Of a stretch of DNA of 64,000 bases, positions 12,568-24,317 are shown piece after piece. The notes beneath the pieces are model-generated. The model had not been told where the DNA came from. It did no database searches and was given only the letters and a program-made list of their open reading frames with translations. Position 1 is the stretch's first letter; every line of letters begins with the position of its first letter. The DNA is from Trema orientale (taxonomy: Eukaryota; Streptophyta; Magnoliopsida; Rosales; Cannabaceae): NCBI GenBank assembly GCA_002914845.1, contig JXTC01000082.1:228520-292519 (forward strand). Reading direction: 5' to 3'. The translations under genes and the position numbers were made by a program.

Positions 12568-13042
12568 TATTGGAATATTTTATATAGACTAGTATAATTA
12601 CTAGTAACTCACTATGTCTTAATTAAAGCATGTTAAGGACAACTATATTTGTATGTATAATTGACTTTGCATAGTATTACTAATTGGGTCATAATGAGAT
12701 GGACCACACATCCTAACATGAATGAGGCCCATAATTTCACACTCTTTTAGACACCTTGGCCAGTCCATTGGGCCAAGGGAGTGATCTGCCACCCACACAT
12801 GTGACAAGGCCCATTATCCCTTATATGAAAACTGGTCGTTGACTAGTTTTGGGTGTGGTTCATGGTTGAGGTTTTCGGTAGAGTATCAAGAATAGTTGCT
12901 TATCTTCTTTTTCTTCACCATTTTTGCAGCTTGTAGGAACACCGCATAGGACAATGGCTAGTCAAGACCGCAGCCTACCTTTAGAGGTAATATTCAAGCC
13001 TCTGTCCAGTTTTTGGTTAATATGCTTTAAACTTTAAATGGA
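12568..13042 (+). mobile_element. 3' LTR of the Copia element, truncated at its 3' end
   Basis: Starts TATTGGAATATTTTATATAG after the polypurine tract and follows the 5' LTR to AAACTTTAAATGGA at about 13042. There the match stops: the last ~34 bp of the 5' LTR (ending AAATCAACA) are absent. No target-site duplication was found, which agrees with loss of the right end. Confidence 0.8.
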
Positions 13043-14738
13043 ATTCGAAATTTCGAATCTGGGAGTCTTAATTTGTAAAACCAAAATCATTTGGTTGGTG
13101 TCTTGGTGATCTCTTCTCTAACCCGCTGGTTTCTTGCTTGTATTCTTGCGATATTAATTAGCTTTTGTTTGTGTTTGGATATTTCATTATTATCGTATAT
13201 ATTAGTTTTAGGCTTAAATTTAGACCAAAAGTTTGAGGCTTGCGTTTACCCTCAGCAAAAGGTATGTACATCTAATTTTATTATTATTGTTTTTAGTTTC
13301 TAGCTTTAGGTTGTGGGTTGTGAGTTTAAGTTTTTATTTTGATTTGTAGGTTTTTTTTTTTTTTGGGTTATGGAGGATTAAGAATTTAAGAAGAGGAGTT
13401 TGACTTTCCTAAACATGAATATGAATTTCTAACTTGTTTTGAACTTCTCTTGAGGTGGAGAGCGAGGGGAAGAAAATGATGGGGAGGTAGAGAGGAGGAA
13501 GACTATGGGATTGAGAGGTTTTTTTCCCTTTAAAACTGAAAAGAAATTAAGGGTATTCATGAAATTTTAGAATACTTTTAAGTCAAAATTAGTGTTTGAC
13601 TTGACTGTAAGAGAGTATGAATATATAACAAATTTTAAATAACGAAGATAACTTTGATAATACCCATAATGTAAGGTTAAATTGAACAAAATGTTAAAAT
13701 ATAAGATATAAATATGTTACAAGGTATAACTTTAAAAACTAGATTATTCACAAGTTAAATTCTAAATGGTTTATTTTTCAAACCACTCCGAAAATATTGG
13801 ACTAAAATCACTTATACCCAATTTTTGTCCCCCAATCAAAAAATGTCACCTCATTTAATTCTAACATCACAAAAATAATGGAAAAATTGCCAGATAACAA
13901 ATAAACAATTTCTTAATTTTTGTGAAGTCCCAAATAAAAATGTCTATTCTAATTATCTTCTTTCTTAACCCTTCTTCTCCCCTTTGCAGTGTGAAGCCAA
14001 GAGTCTGTCGCTCCTTATCGGACTCTGCAGTTACTCATTCTCTGATGGAGATTCTGATTTTCTTCTTGTGATCTTTGTGCGCTTTTGTCTATCTTATCGA
14101 ACACATTCTTTTAATCCATTCTCATCTTCCTCCCAAAACCAGAATACAAAAACTAGTAAAGAAAAATGTTTCCCCCTTTTGACTTTTTTGTCTCACTTTT
14201 TTCTCATCTTAGTTCTTACTAATTATAACTACTGCAAGGTTTTTCACTTTGTTAGTAATTGAAGGGTTTAATTTCTTCTCGCTTTTGGAGCATTTGACCT
14301 TGGGTTTGGTCAATTTCTCTAGCAATTGCTTGAAATTGAAAAAAATTTCTTTTGAATGAATTATATATATATATATGGGTGATGTTTTAATGAAGTTTTT
14401 TATTTCTGTTCCATGGATGAGTACTCTAATTTAGGTTATTGGATTTAATCTGATGGTTATAATAATATTAGTAATTTTATAAAAAAAATATAATTAATAA
14501 GAGTATATATATAGATATATAAAATTATTTATGACTAAAAATATTAACAATCTGTTTATAACTTATGAGTTGGACGGTTTTTTTTTTTTCAATCATCTTT
14601 CCATTATTATTATTATTTTTGTTTTCATTCCTATTCCATGTTTGATTCATATATTTTTATTTCATTCTATTTCATTCCTTATCTCTTACCAATTATATAC
14701 AAGTGTAACTTTCTTTTTTTTTTTTTATATATTTTATT
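13043..14738. other. Intergenic DNA without a recognisable gene
   Basis: AT-rich. A 92-codon open frame at 13984-14262 (plus) follows a pyrimidine-rich stretch ending CCCCTTTGCAG, which resembles a 3' splice site, so a broken gene's exon is possible. The peptide (rich in S, F, L) matches no family I know. Another short frame at 13091-13303 is equally anonymous. Confidence 0.4.
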
Positions 14739-14754
14739 NNNNNNNNNNNNNNNN
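14739..14754. other. Assembly gap (16 N)
   Basis: Sixteen N bases between two long T tracts. It is probably a homopolymer that could not be resolved. Frames drawn across it are meaningless. Confidence 0.99.
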
Positions 14755-14812
14755 TTTTTTTTTTTTTTTTTTCATTTCACGTGTTTTATAAAAAATTACT
14801 TTTTAATAAAAA

Positions 14813-15355
14813 AAGAGTTTTTGGCATGATTAGTCTCTGAATTTTTCGATAATTTACAATGCATCCCCTGAACTTTTTTTTGGCAATTAGGACCCTGAAT
14901 TTATGATTTTTGGCATGATTAGTCCCTGAATTTTTTGTTGATTTGCAATGTATCCCCTGAACTTTTTTTTTTGGTAATTAGAACCCTGAATTTAGGGTTT
15001 TTGGCATAATTAGCCTTTTGAATTTTTCGCTGATTTGCAATATATCCCCTGAGTTATGTGCAAATGGTTATCTCACTTGGTTTAGAGATAATAAAAATAA
15101 CAAATGGGAGTTTGGAGCGGAAAAAATAGCTTTAAAATTCAAATTTTTAAACAATTAAAGAATAAATTACAAATCAACAAAAAATTCAGGGGCTAATCAT
15201 GCCAAAACCCTTAAATTCGGGATTCTAATTACCAAAAAAAAAGTTCAGGGGATATATTGCAAAAAATTCTTAATTCAGGGTTCTAATTGCCAAAAAAAAG
15301 TTCAGGAGATACATTGCAAATCATCGAAAAATTCATGGATTAATCATGCCAAAAA
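14813..15355. mobile_element. Foldback (inverted-repeat) element made of ~90-115 bp units
   Basis: The left arm has units containing GGCATGATTAGTC, CTGAATTTTT, TGCAATGTATCCCCTGAAC and GGCAATTAGGACCCTGAATT, repeated about 2.5 times from 14813 to 15055. The right arm (about 15175-15355) carries the same units inverted (GGGGCTAATCATGCC, AAAGTTCAGGGGATATATTG, AATTCAGGGTTCTAATTGCC). The loop is about 120 bp. The end AGGGTTTTTGGCATGATTA is shared by both termini. The neighbouring direct repeat supplies a copy of the site without the insert (see findings). Confidence 0.85.
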
Positions 15356-15622
15356 CCCTAAAAAAATCAACTATTTTTTTATTAATGATTTGATAATTAT
15401 TGATTAAAATATTATTTTTTGCATATTTATTTTATTAACTATCAAATGTGCTAATAGTCATCACACACCTCTCTCTTTATTTCTTTTATTTTTTTCATTT
15501 CACATGTTTTATAAAAAATTAATTTTTAATTAGAAAATCAACTATTTTTTATTAATGATTTGATAATTATTGATTAAAATATTATTGTTGCATTTTTTTT
15601 TATTAACTATCAAATGTGTTAA
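15356..15622. repeat. Direct duplication of the foldback element's host sequence
   Basis: About 90 bp beginning AAATCAACTATTTTT and ending ATTAACTATCAAATGTG occurs at about 15364-15450 and again at about 15536-15621. The segment before the second copy (TTTCATTTCAC, then ATGTTTTATAAAAAATTA) also matches the sequence just left of the foldback element at about 14772-14803. So the whole host block is duplicated. Confidence 0.85.
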
Positions 15623-16020
15623 TAATCTTTAACTAACTGTTTATTAGTTAAAAAAAATGGAAACTTGCATATTCCTAAAAACAATTAAATAAAAACCAAA
15701 TTGTGTATCTCAATAAAAAATTATCAAAACTCTTTAAAAAAAAAGTAACCATATATATTAAACTATTAAATACTAATAATTTTGATTTTAACAAAATTCT
15801 TTAAAAAATCATTCCAAATTATTTTCCTTAAAAAGTCATTCCTAAATCTTATTCCTAACCCAATGGAATGAGGATTCTCTGAAAAATTGAAATAGGAATG
15901 GTTGTAGGTAAAAATGACTGGCTATTCTAAGTCATTTTTAACTTGGTCAAAGTACCCATCCATAGAGCAAAAATAAAAAATTCCATTGAAACATGACCCA
16001 TATATATATATACATACATA

Positions 16021-16282
16021 ACAATTCAGTAGGTTTTTTTTTAACCTATTTATAGTTATTATTTTTTTTTAACTTATCTATAGGTATTATTTTGTCCAAT
16101 TAAAATTCATCACACACATCTTTTCATGGTAAAAGATAGAGAGAGAAAAGTATTAAATAATGTGTATTTATTGTTATTTTTTTTTAATTACTTAAATTAT
16201 GATAGCTGTTAGATAATGATTCAACGGCTTAAAAAAAATATCAATAGATACGTAAAAAAAAAATATTTACTGGGTTATGACC
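16021..16282. mobile_element. TA-tract MITE family, copy 1
   Basis: Terminal inverted repeats contain CAGTAGGTATTTTTTTT-type and ACCTATNNATAGGTATT-type words. This copy runs from ACAATTCAGTAGG to TTTACTGGGTTATGACC and is bounded by TA/TATA-rich runs on both sides. The interior has the family's CAATTAAAATTCATCA and GTTAGATAATGAT segments. Non-coding. Confidence 0.8.
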
Positions 16283-16318
16283 TATATATATAGGTATATA
16301 TATAGGTATATATATATG

Positions 16319-16556
16319 GTTGCCAATTCAGTAGGTATTTTTTTTTTTACTTATGTATAGGTATTTTTTTTTAGTCGTTGGATCATCATCTAATAGTGAT
16401 CCAATGACTATAATGATGTATATGAAAAAACGTTCATCATTAATACTGTTTCTTTCTCTTACTTTTTAGTATAAAAAATGTGCATAATAAATTTTAATTG
16501 GCCAAAACGATACCTATATATAGGTTTAAAAAAAAATACCTGCTGGATTGGTGCCC
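16319..16556. mobile_element. TA-tract MITE family, copy 2, next to copy 1
   Basis: Starts GGTTGCCAATTCAGTAGG and ends CTGCTGGATTGGTGCC. It is separated from copy 1 only by a (TATA)n-TAGG tract of about 35 bp. It contains the family block GGATCATCATCTAATAGTG in the middle. Confidence 0.85.
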
Positions 16557-16796
16557 TATATATATATATATACAAAGTTTCAAATTAAGTGTACTTTGAT
16601 ATAATAAAGATTAATCTAGCATTGATAGTCGACTCTTATCATCGGATGAAGGAAAAGGAATTTCTTGTTGTATTCGTTAAAAAAAAAAAAAGTAGTTGGA
16701 ATCATTCTCCGTGAATAAAAGAATACACAGTAAATAAAAAGAGTAATAGATTGATCAGGGCAAAACTCTATACTTTCAGTTTTATTTTGAATAATG

Positions 16797-16938
16797 TTAT
16801 AAGGCACTAGTGGTGCCCAGCACATAATGATATGTCAGTCATAATTATAATTCAGGTAGGGCCTATGTGAGACTCAGTTTATTAATTAAATCATCCAATG
16901 ACAAATAGACATGTCATTATGGTGCTTGGCACTTGTTC
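16797..16938. mobile_element. Short MITE with ~26-bp terminal inverted repeats
   Basis: The left end has GGTGCCCAGCACATAATGAT then ATGTC; the right end reverse-complemented reads AGTGCCAAGCACCATAATGA then CATGTC. About 140 bp in all, no coding capacity. The target duplication is not clear. Confidence 0.65.
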
Positions 16939-17922
16939 TTTTATTATTATTATTATTATTTTCTGAGTTAGTGTCTTCAACACGGTTGCAGGTGATTGGA
17001 TCGAAACATAAGGATAGTTTTCTTATTATAAAAGAAAACGCCAAAAGAGATGAAGAAACATTGGACGGAAGCATTTGTGACTTTAACTGGTTAAAGAGTG
17101 AGTTGGCATTTTTCATGAGGTGGCTTTTTTTAATTGGATGAACAGGGAAATGGGACAAGAGATTTCAGTCCGAAAATATTGTGTTGCCGTAGGCGAGATG
17201 ATAAATTATTTCAGTTGGTAGCTTCCTTTTCCCAAAAAAAAAAAAAAAAAAAAGGAAACGGTAGCTTCAGAAAATTATTTCAGTCGGTCCATGCCGGTCC
17301 ATGCCAAACTAAGCTCATACGTCTCATACGTCTTACACTCACCCTTTAGTCCAACGCCTAAAGTATAATTAATACAAGCCTCGTGTCTTTTCTTAAAAAG
17401 GTTAAATAGCCTCGTTGATATTTGGTTTTATTATTATAAGAGGTTTTAAGGCAGATACTAATACGAATATACGATACGTGTCATATGTGATATGATCAGT
17501 ACATTACATGAAGCAGTTTCTTATATTTAAGAAAAAAAAAAAAAAGAAAGGGAAAAAAAAAAACAATTTGGATTGGATTTAAGTTTCAGTTATTCCATAG
17601 TATTGGAGAATGATATGTTTCGAAGGAAAATATTTTTTACTTGAATTTAATAATATCAAAGGACGTGATTTTTTTGCACCAAATAATGTATGATGCTTTT
17701 AACAACGTAACTTTAAATATTATAGACCCGTTTTGAAATAATATGCGATTTTACATCACGATATATCATTTCAGGTAAATTTTTTGGGAAAAATAAACAA
17801 CATTACTCAATATGAAAATTGAGAATTCCTAAAATGAAATACATTTTTTTAGCCATTTATGTCTTTTAAAAAGTGGGACAAAGCATTGAATTTGCTCATG
17901 GTAGATTAGATTACGTTTCTTA

Positions 17923-18857
17923 GGCTATCTTCAATCCAAAACTCTATTTTGAAGTAACTAAATGGTGCAACATTGCTCTAATTTTTTTTTTCTATCTCCA
18001 ACCTACTACTCTAAATACTATACCAAAAGAAAAATTCTACACTAAAACGAATATTTTCTCTATCTTTGACCCAAATCTCCTTTTAATCTGTAGTGTACAA
18101 TTTTTACATATATGCTCGTGTTTAACGAGCTAGTTCGAAGTTCGTTGAGATCAAGGTGTTCGAGCTATTTGAGGCAGTATAAGCTCATTTGGAGCTAGTC
18201 GTGATCAAGGAGTTCAAGCATTAGAAATATACGAGTAGATCATCAGAACAAGATTTTCTCATCTAATTCACCCCCAAATCCGGTTTATTATTTACAGTTT
18301 CGGGAATTAAGGGAAATCAATTCAAAATTAGGATATTTTCTGATTTTGTGGGATAAAATACGAATCAAATTCGTATTTGTTAGAATATTTTTCAAATATT
18401 CAGTTACCAAATCTGTAACATGAAACCTTAATCCTATAAATATACGGCTATGTACAGAGAAATGAATATGAATTCTAGCTTATTAGAATTCTATAGAAAT
18501 AAGAGAGACTATAGTGGACGTATGCTTTTGTTTGAAAGGCCGAACCACTTTAAAAATTATTGTTTTCTTCTATTTTAATCTTCTTATTTTCATATTTTAA
18601 TAATCCCGTTATTATACCAAAATCATTATCCCTAGGATATACATGGAAATTTACTTTTTAGTTTGGGGTCATTTTTGGAAAATTACAAAAAACAAAAAAA
18701 AAAAATTACGCTACGGTATCTGCACAATGCCGCTCTATTAATGGCATGGGACTTTTGAAGGGCTTTATTTTGGCGCACAGTATAGTGCCTGGTTAGATCC
18801 CGTCCCCTACTTCATTTTGGAGAAAAGCCCCATTTTAGAGCAAGGTTGGAGTTGCCC
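17923..18857. mobile_element. PIF/Harbinger-like inverted-repeat element, probably with a nested insertion
   Basis: Ends: GGCTATCTTCAATCCAAAAC on the left and, reverse-complemented, GGGCAACTCCAACCTTGCTC on the right, each flanked by TTA (17920-17922 and 18858-18860), the target duplication typical of this group. CTCTATTTT/CTCTAAAAT words follow both ends. The middle (about 18110-18610) has a different character: it includes CCTATAAATATACGG, a plant TATA context, and looks like an LTR fragment inserted in the element. That nested part is inference. Confidence 0.6.
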
Positions 18858-19059
18858 TTATATTTCTTTCTTATTCTTCACGAGTAATTACAATGATTCA
18901 GAACTACTTTTACCCAAAAAAATAAATGAATAAAGTTTTAACGTTTTAAAAAAGTGCTTGAAACATTAACATTATTCATTTAAAGTAACAATTTCATCTT
19001 GTTCGGGATAAGAGTTATGCTCTGGATTAATTAGTACGACATGTACTTAATTACAACAA

Positions 19060-21150
19060 AGCAAAGGATAATTAGATTAGAACATTAGAATACACAGCAG
19101 AAAGAGTCATCACAACACTTTCACGTGTCGAAAAAGGATAGGCAGTCGATATGGAAAACGACACTTTCCACAGTGTCCTTGCCACATTGGCGGTTACAGG
19201 GATAACGTATTTATAATATAATAATAATAATAATGGTGTAATAATAACGTAAGTGTTATCACAACGCTGACACTACGTATCGAAGTCCCGATAGGCAGTC
19301 GCAATAAAGAACGACGCTTCCCATAGCGTTCATGTACGTAAGTGGTTGCATGGATGACTAGCTTAAGGGTCGACAATAATATAATAATGTAGTAATAATA
19401 TAAGGGTCTAGTTGACAGAGACGAATAAACTGACCATAATGTCAACTAGAAGACAAATACAATAAATAAATAGGCAAAGAATTAAATATTACTAGTTGAC
19501 TGAGGCGAATAAACCGACCATGGTGTCAACTAGAAATTAGCAGCAGAAATAAAGTGTAGAAAAATAAATAGTTAGAAACTGACGAAGGCGATACCGTCCA
19601 ATGCCAGTTTTAGTTAATTAAAGGGTTAGAATTACGAGGTAGTAAGTCCAGCCATATCATCAGAAATAATAATAAATAATTAAAATTAAAGTGCTGAAAT
19701 TTAAATAAAGCGATATGACCAGTTGCGAGGAAAAATAACACAGATCACTAAATAAATACGCACAATAATTAAAAGAGGAGCAAAGTAGTCGATTGCACTC
19801 AAGGCAACAATACAGATTATTTTACGAGAAAGGGGAAGCAAAGTAATTGATCGCACTTAGAGAAGCAATACAAATTACCTTCCAGATCACAGAGATACCA
19901 AATAGACATATATATATATATAATATAGAGAGCACAACACCTCGAACTTGTGCTACAGGTCAAATACAAAAATTATGAAGAGTAGCTTGGTGCCTAAAGA
20001 TTACTGAGCAAGACAAGATATGGTACTAATAGTAATGATAGTGCGAGTATATATATATGCGTGCATGTATGAGAGAAGAGATTTGGAAGGCAAGTCTAAA
20101 ACATACACATGAGAATGAATGGTAGTGCTAATATATATGCTAAGTTAATAAAATAATGTGATGCTTAATATAATAATGCAATTATATGGATACATATATG
20201 CATGCAAGTGGAGTTGTTGACCAGGTCCTATGCTAATGAAACGCAAAAGCAAATGAGATGAAATAATGGTGATAATAACAAAGAAATGTAATCGGCTTAA
20301 TGAAGAATGGGAAGCCGAGGGTATATATATATGTGGATGTAGGAGAAAATAAGAAATGATGATGGCGGTGAAGATTATAATGGGAATGTTCACGTATATG
20401 GGTATGTGATGATGAATATGCCTACGGGCAAGCAAAGGATATGAGCTTGAATTATAGTAATAAGGATTAGAATGTGAACAGCTTTGGTTTAGAAGGAATA
20501 AGGTGACAAGGTTAGCGCTTATCATCTTGATAAGAGGAAAAACAAGAACTAGATGAGTTAATAAGAGGAAAAAAAACTTGAATGACTTCGGTTGAGAACA
20601 AGCACAGGAGGAAATAAGTAAAAGAGAAAATGCATAAATAAATTTGGGGCTACTTGAATGTCCTACAAATGAGGGGGATTATGCCTTATTTATAGACAAC
20701 ATTTGCCTTGTAATAAAAGAGATCTTGGACTACAAGTAGATGAGGTGTCAACTCCACATTAATTTGCTTTAGGTAAAAGTACTTGGGCAACAAGTACTTG
20801 GTCTTTAAGTTGAAATATTCCAGACCCTCGCAGAAGCATTAGAACAATTGTCTTCAACTTTGGACACTTGTACACGAAGGAAATGACTTCAAAAAGACAT
20901 ATAGTTCAGCTCCTAAATGACATATAGCTTGTCTTGAACGATATGTAATTTGCATCCAAGTGACATGTAGTTCAAGTTTAGTTGAGGGAGCTCCAAATGA
21001 CGTGTAATCCAAGTCTAAACAACGTGTTATTTTATTGAGTCAATGTCGTTTCTTCCGTGCTACATGTAGTTTAGGTGAGCTAGCTTAAGTCTTAGTAATC
21101 TTGTGCTTAACTAGTACTAATCTATGTCTTAGGATTAATCCCGAAAATTG
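19060..21150 (-). mobile_element. LTR-retrotransposon 5' leader and LTR remnant, minus strand
   Basis: No gene frame survives. Internal direct repeats: 19108-19200 against 19255-19350 (ATCACAAC..., GATAGGCAGTCG, AACGACxCTTCC); 19410-19450 against 19493-19535 (TAGTTGAC, GAATAAACxGACCAT, GTGTCAACTAGA); 19781-19830 against 19838-19885 (GCAAAGTA, TTGCACT/TCGCACT, GCAATACA). A minus-strand TATA-like CTATAAATAAGG lies at 20685-20696, and 20880-21070 repeats GACATGTAGTTCAA-type words, as LTR U3 regions often do. The organisation parallels 29.8-31.3 kb upstream of the Gypsy gag remnant. Element class and exact borders are unsure. Confidence 0.4.
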
Positions 21151-21600
21151 AGAAAACCCCAAAACAACCTTATCTATATTTTTAAAAATAAATATAAAAT
21201 AAGATATACGACCTTATTAGTCCTTAAGTTATAAGAAAAGCATCGTTTTAGTCTTTGGACTTTAAATTTTGTTATTTTAGTTTTAAACTATTCAAAATAT
21301 TTCACATTAGTATTTAGACACTTTTTCTTTTTAATTTCTATTATATGTTAAGGAAAAAATAATAATTTCATACAAAATTCAAGTTTAATATTGAGAGCAA
21401 TTAACAAAAACCTGTTATTAATACTGAAAAAGAACAATTTTAATAATTTAAGGATCAAAATAAGAAATTTCAAATCTAGAGCCCACAAAACACTTTCGAA
21501 AAAAAATAAAATAAAACAAATAAAAAATTGGGCCCTTGGCAGTTGGCTGGTCCGTGGGAAAAGGCGTAAACAAGTTTAATGGCTACTAATAGTAATGGTA

Positions 21601-22091
21601 CTGAATTATATTTATTATACATTTTTTATTCTTAAACTTTCAACTTACATAGTTTTGGCTCATGAATTATACAATTATTACAGCAATGACTCATTTGTCA
21701 CAAACTGTTAGTTTTTTAATAGAAAATAGTTATGAACAAAGCGTATAATTCGGCATTATTTATTTCTATAAGTAAGAATCTCGTTTTCAACCATAGTTAT
21801 CAGATTGTATTCTTTTTACATGACTCATTTTTGTCAAAATTTTAATAATTTGTGGGAAAAATGGTCATTGCCGCAATAATTGCATAAATCTTAGTATTAT
21901 ATTATGTAAGTTGCAGAGTCTCATTGTTGACCATATTTATTAAATTGTGTACTTTGTAATGATTTATTTCTATTTAATATTTAATAGTTTGTGACCATCA
22001 AATCATTATTGCAACAATTACATAATTCAATAATAATTATTATGTAGGTTAAAAATTCAGAAATTAAAGTGGTACACTATATATAATTCAG
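21601..22091. mobile_element. Inverted-repeat element, copy 1 (paralogue at 42.1-42.8 kb)
   Basis: Begins CTGAATTATAT and ends ATATAATTCAG, with the inverted similarity continuing about 110 bp (TTTCAACTTACAT, AATTATACAATTATTACAGC, TTGTCACAAACTGTTA on the left; inverted counterparts on the right). The interior also has a direct repeat of a TCTCGTTTTCAACCATAGTT-type segment. No frame. The flanks do not give a clean target duplication. It matches 42139-42775 over its whole length, apart from a 152-bp insert there. Confidence 0.75.
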
Positions 22092-22875
22092 ATAATATTA
22101 ATATTATTAAATAATTTTTTATGAATATTTTATTAAATAGTTTTTTTAGAGGTGTCAAAATTTTTTGATAAGGTCAAACATCTTTTGACTTGTCTTTTTA
22201 CACTCTTAAAAATACCATTTAAAAATTAAAAAAAAAAATCCATAAACGTCATTTAGATCGAAGTCGGTCCTACTCCTACCCATGTCTTCTTCACTTGTCC
22301 TTTGGCATCCAAAGATAATGGACGTTAGGCAACTTTCCCGTTAAGCAATGACTTCCAAGGATGACGTGACTCTGCCAATAGCAGCAGGACACCTATATAT
22401 TTTATGTAGTCATTATTAAGAGGTCACATCTTTAGAAATTGAGTAGAAAATGGAGATTTTTCTTTTATTTTCTTTTTCTCGGCAAGAATAAAATCTTAGC
22501 AGCATGACACCTGTCTCTTTAAAGGAGTCTTTCTTTCTTTCTTTCTTTTTTTTTTTTTTTGAGTGGATAGGAGTCTTTCTTAAGTGGTATTTTGGAATTG
22601 GAAATTGACTTGAAAATAGAGTTCCCCCTCCCCTCGACCGTCGACCCCTCCATTTTTTTTTTCCCCTTGGAAAGACTAAAAAGTAGAGATCTATATGGTT
22701 TATGTACTTTTAATTTGAGAAAATGTCCAGCATCTATTATTTTACTTTTAAAAACAAATGACATAAACATTATGGAACAAATTCATAGTGAAATTTAAAT
22801 TTGTTTCTCCATTTTTATAATTGTTTAGTATCTTATTATGTATTAAAATAAAAAGCTAATTGCAATACTATAGTG

Positions 22876-23985
22876 TCAGAGCCGGCTCTACGTGTAGGTA
22901 ACTTAGCTTTTGCCTAAGGCCTCATGTTGTGCCAAGGCCCAAAATTTTTCTTATATTATGTTATATATATAATTATGTATATATATTTTAAACTTAAGAC
23001 ATTAAAAAATAGCTAGAATTGACGAAAATCAAAACAATAATGACATAATCTTTAACAATTAAGAAATTTTATTTGTCATTATTTATTTATTTTTTTAATA
23101 TTTATGTTGTTTACTTCAAAAAATTCAATGGACTATTCTGTTTCTTTTATAGAATCCAGAAATTAGTTCCCATTTATTAATTTTCCTTTTACAGTATGAA
23201 TAGTTTCATATTTTATTTTTCCCGTTCTGTATTCTCTCACTCTCTTTTCTAATTGTTTTTCTATGAAAAAATAAATTTTAGTTTCACGAGACTAAAGAAG
23301 AAAAGAGAATGAGTCATCTAACTTCTTTTATTTTTTAAATTGAGACGATAGACTGAGTATTTTAGCAAAAGACTCATATTAAATATCATTTATTTTCTTT
23401 GAAAATATGTATTTCTTTTTTCTTTTTCCTTTTTTTTTTTAGAAAGGCATCCTTAGAGTTTTCACTTAAGGCCTCAAAATGGGAAAAAGCTCATAAATAC
23501 CGATTTTTAAAATTATATTTTCATAAATACCTACTTTTTATTTTTATTCATGAATATTTTTTTTATATCCGTTTTGTTAGAAATGTAGACTACCAGTGTT
23601 TTACATATAAAATATATACCATGATATACATTTCATACATCAAGTGTATACGGTGGTACATATTTCATAAATAAAATTATACTAAAAATTGGCACACATT
23701 TCAAAATGTATACCATAAGTCAAATTTAAAATGAACAATATCAACCATGATAAACATATACACTGTAAATGTATACCGTTCATATTTTACACATAAAATG
23801 TGTATTGTACGGATAAAAAAATTACATTCTAAATATATACCACTCATATTTTGCATATGAAATGAATACCATAAAAACAAATATTTTTGAAAGAAAAATT
23901 AAAAATAAGTATTTATGAAAATAAGTTATAAAAATAGGTACTCGGTGTAAATTTCTCCCTCAAAATTGCATGAGCTGACTCTGGA
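22876..23985. mobile_element. hAT-like remnant, host of a nested element
   Basis: The left end has CAGAGCCGGCTCTACGTG; the right end reverse-complemented reads CAGAGTCAGCTCATGCAATT. 'AAGGCCTCA' words occur inside both ends. No transposase frame is visible. A clear 8-bp target duplication was not found. It is split by the 477-bp element at 23481-23957. Confidence 0.45.
23481..23957. mobile_element. Mutator-like MITE with 9-bp target duplication
   Basis: About 80-bp terminal inverted repeats (left GGGAAAAAGCTCATAAATAC, TTTTCATAAATACCTAC; right end inverted shows GAGAAATTTACACCGAG and TTTTCATAAATACTTA). Flanked by perfect CCTCAAAAT at 23472-23480 and 23958-23966. A 9-bp duplication fits the Mutator superfamily. 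The interior repeats ATATACCAT/ACATTTCATA-type words; no coding capacity. Confidence 0.8.
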
Positions 23986-24317
23986 TGATGTAAATTTAAA
24001 TGAATTTTTTTATCTGGAAAGAAATTTTTTGAAATTTAAAGACGCAGCGGAACAAATTCGACTGTGGTCTAAATTTTTTGGCCCTAGTTGAACAGAGGTG
24101 CCATTGGAGTTGGAATTGTAGCCGGTGGCGGTGGCAGGATGCTGCAGTTAGTGCTAGTGAGAGAAGTACTTTAGAGTTATTGGAGAAGAATGTATCTTAG
24201 GGTTTGTTAGGCAATGTGGTATTTGAATCATTTTACTTGTATAATATGACAATACGAGTTTTAAAAATATTTATGGTTAATCTATTTTTTCATCATGAGG
24301 GGTTTAGTAGACCCCTA

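Noticed and set aside
13984..14262. 92-codon frame after a splice-acceptor-like CCCCTTTGCAG
   Set aside because: No recognisable domain, no downstream exon found; mentioned only as a possible exon relic.
20145..20525. 126-codon minus frame with Y/S/H/I-rich peptide
   Set aside because: Lies in an LTR-leader-like region of simple AT composition; not a known protein.
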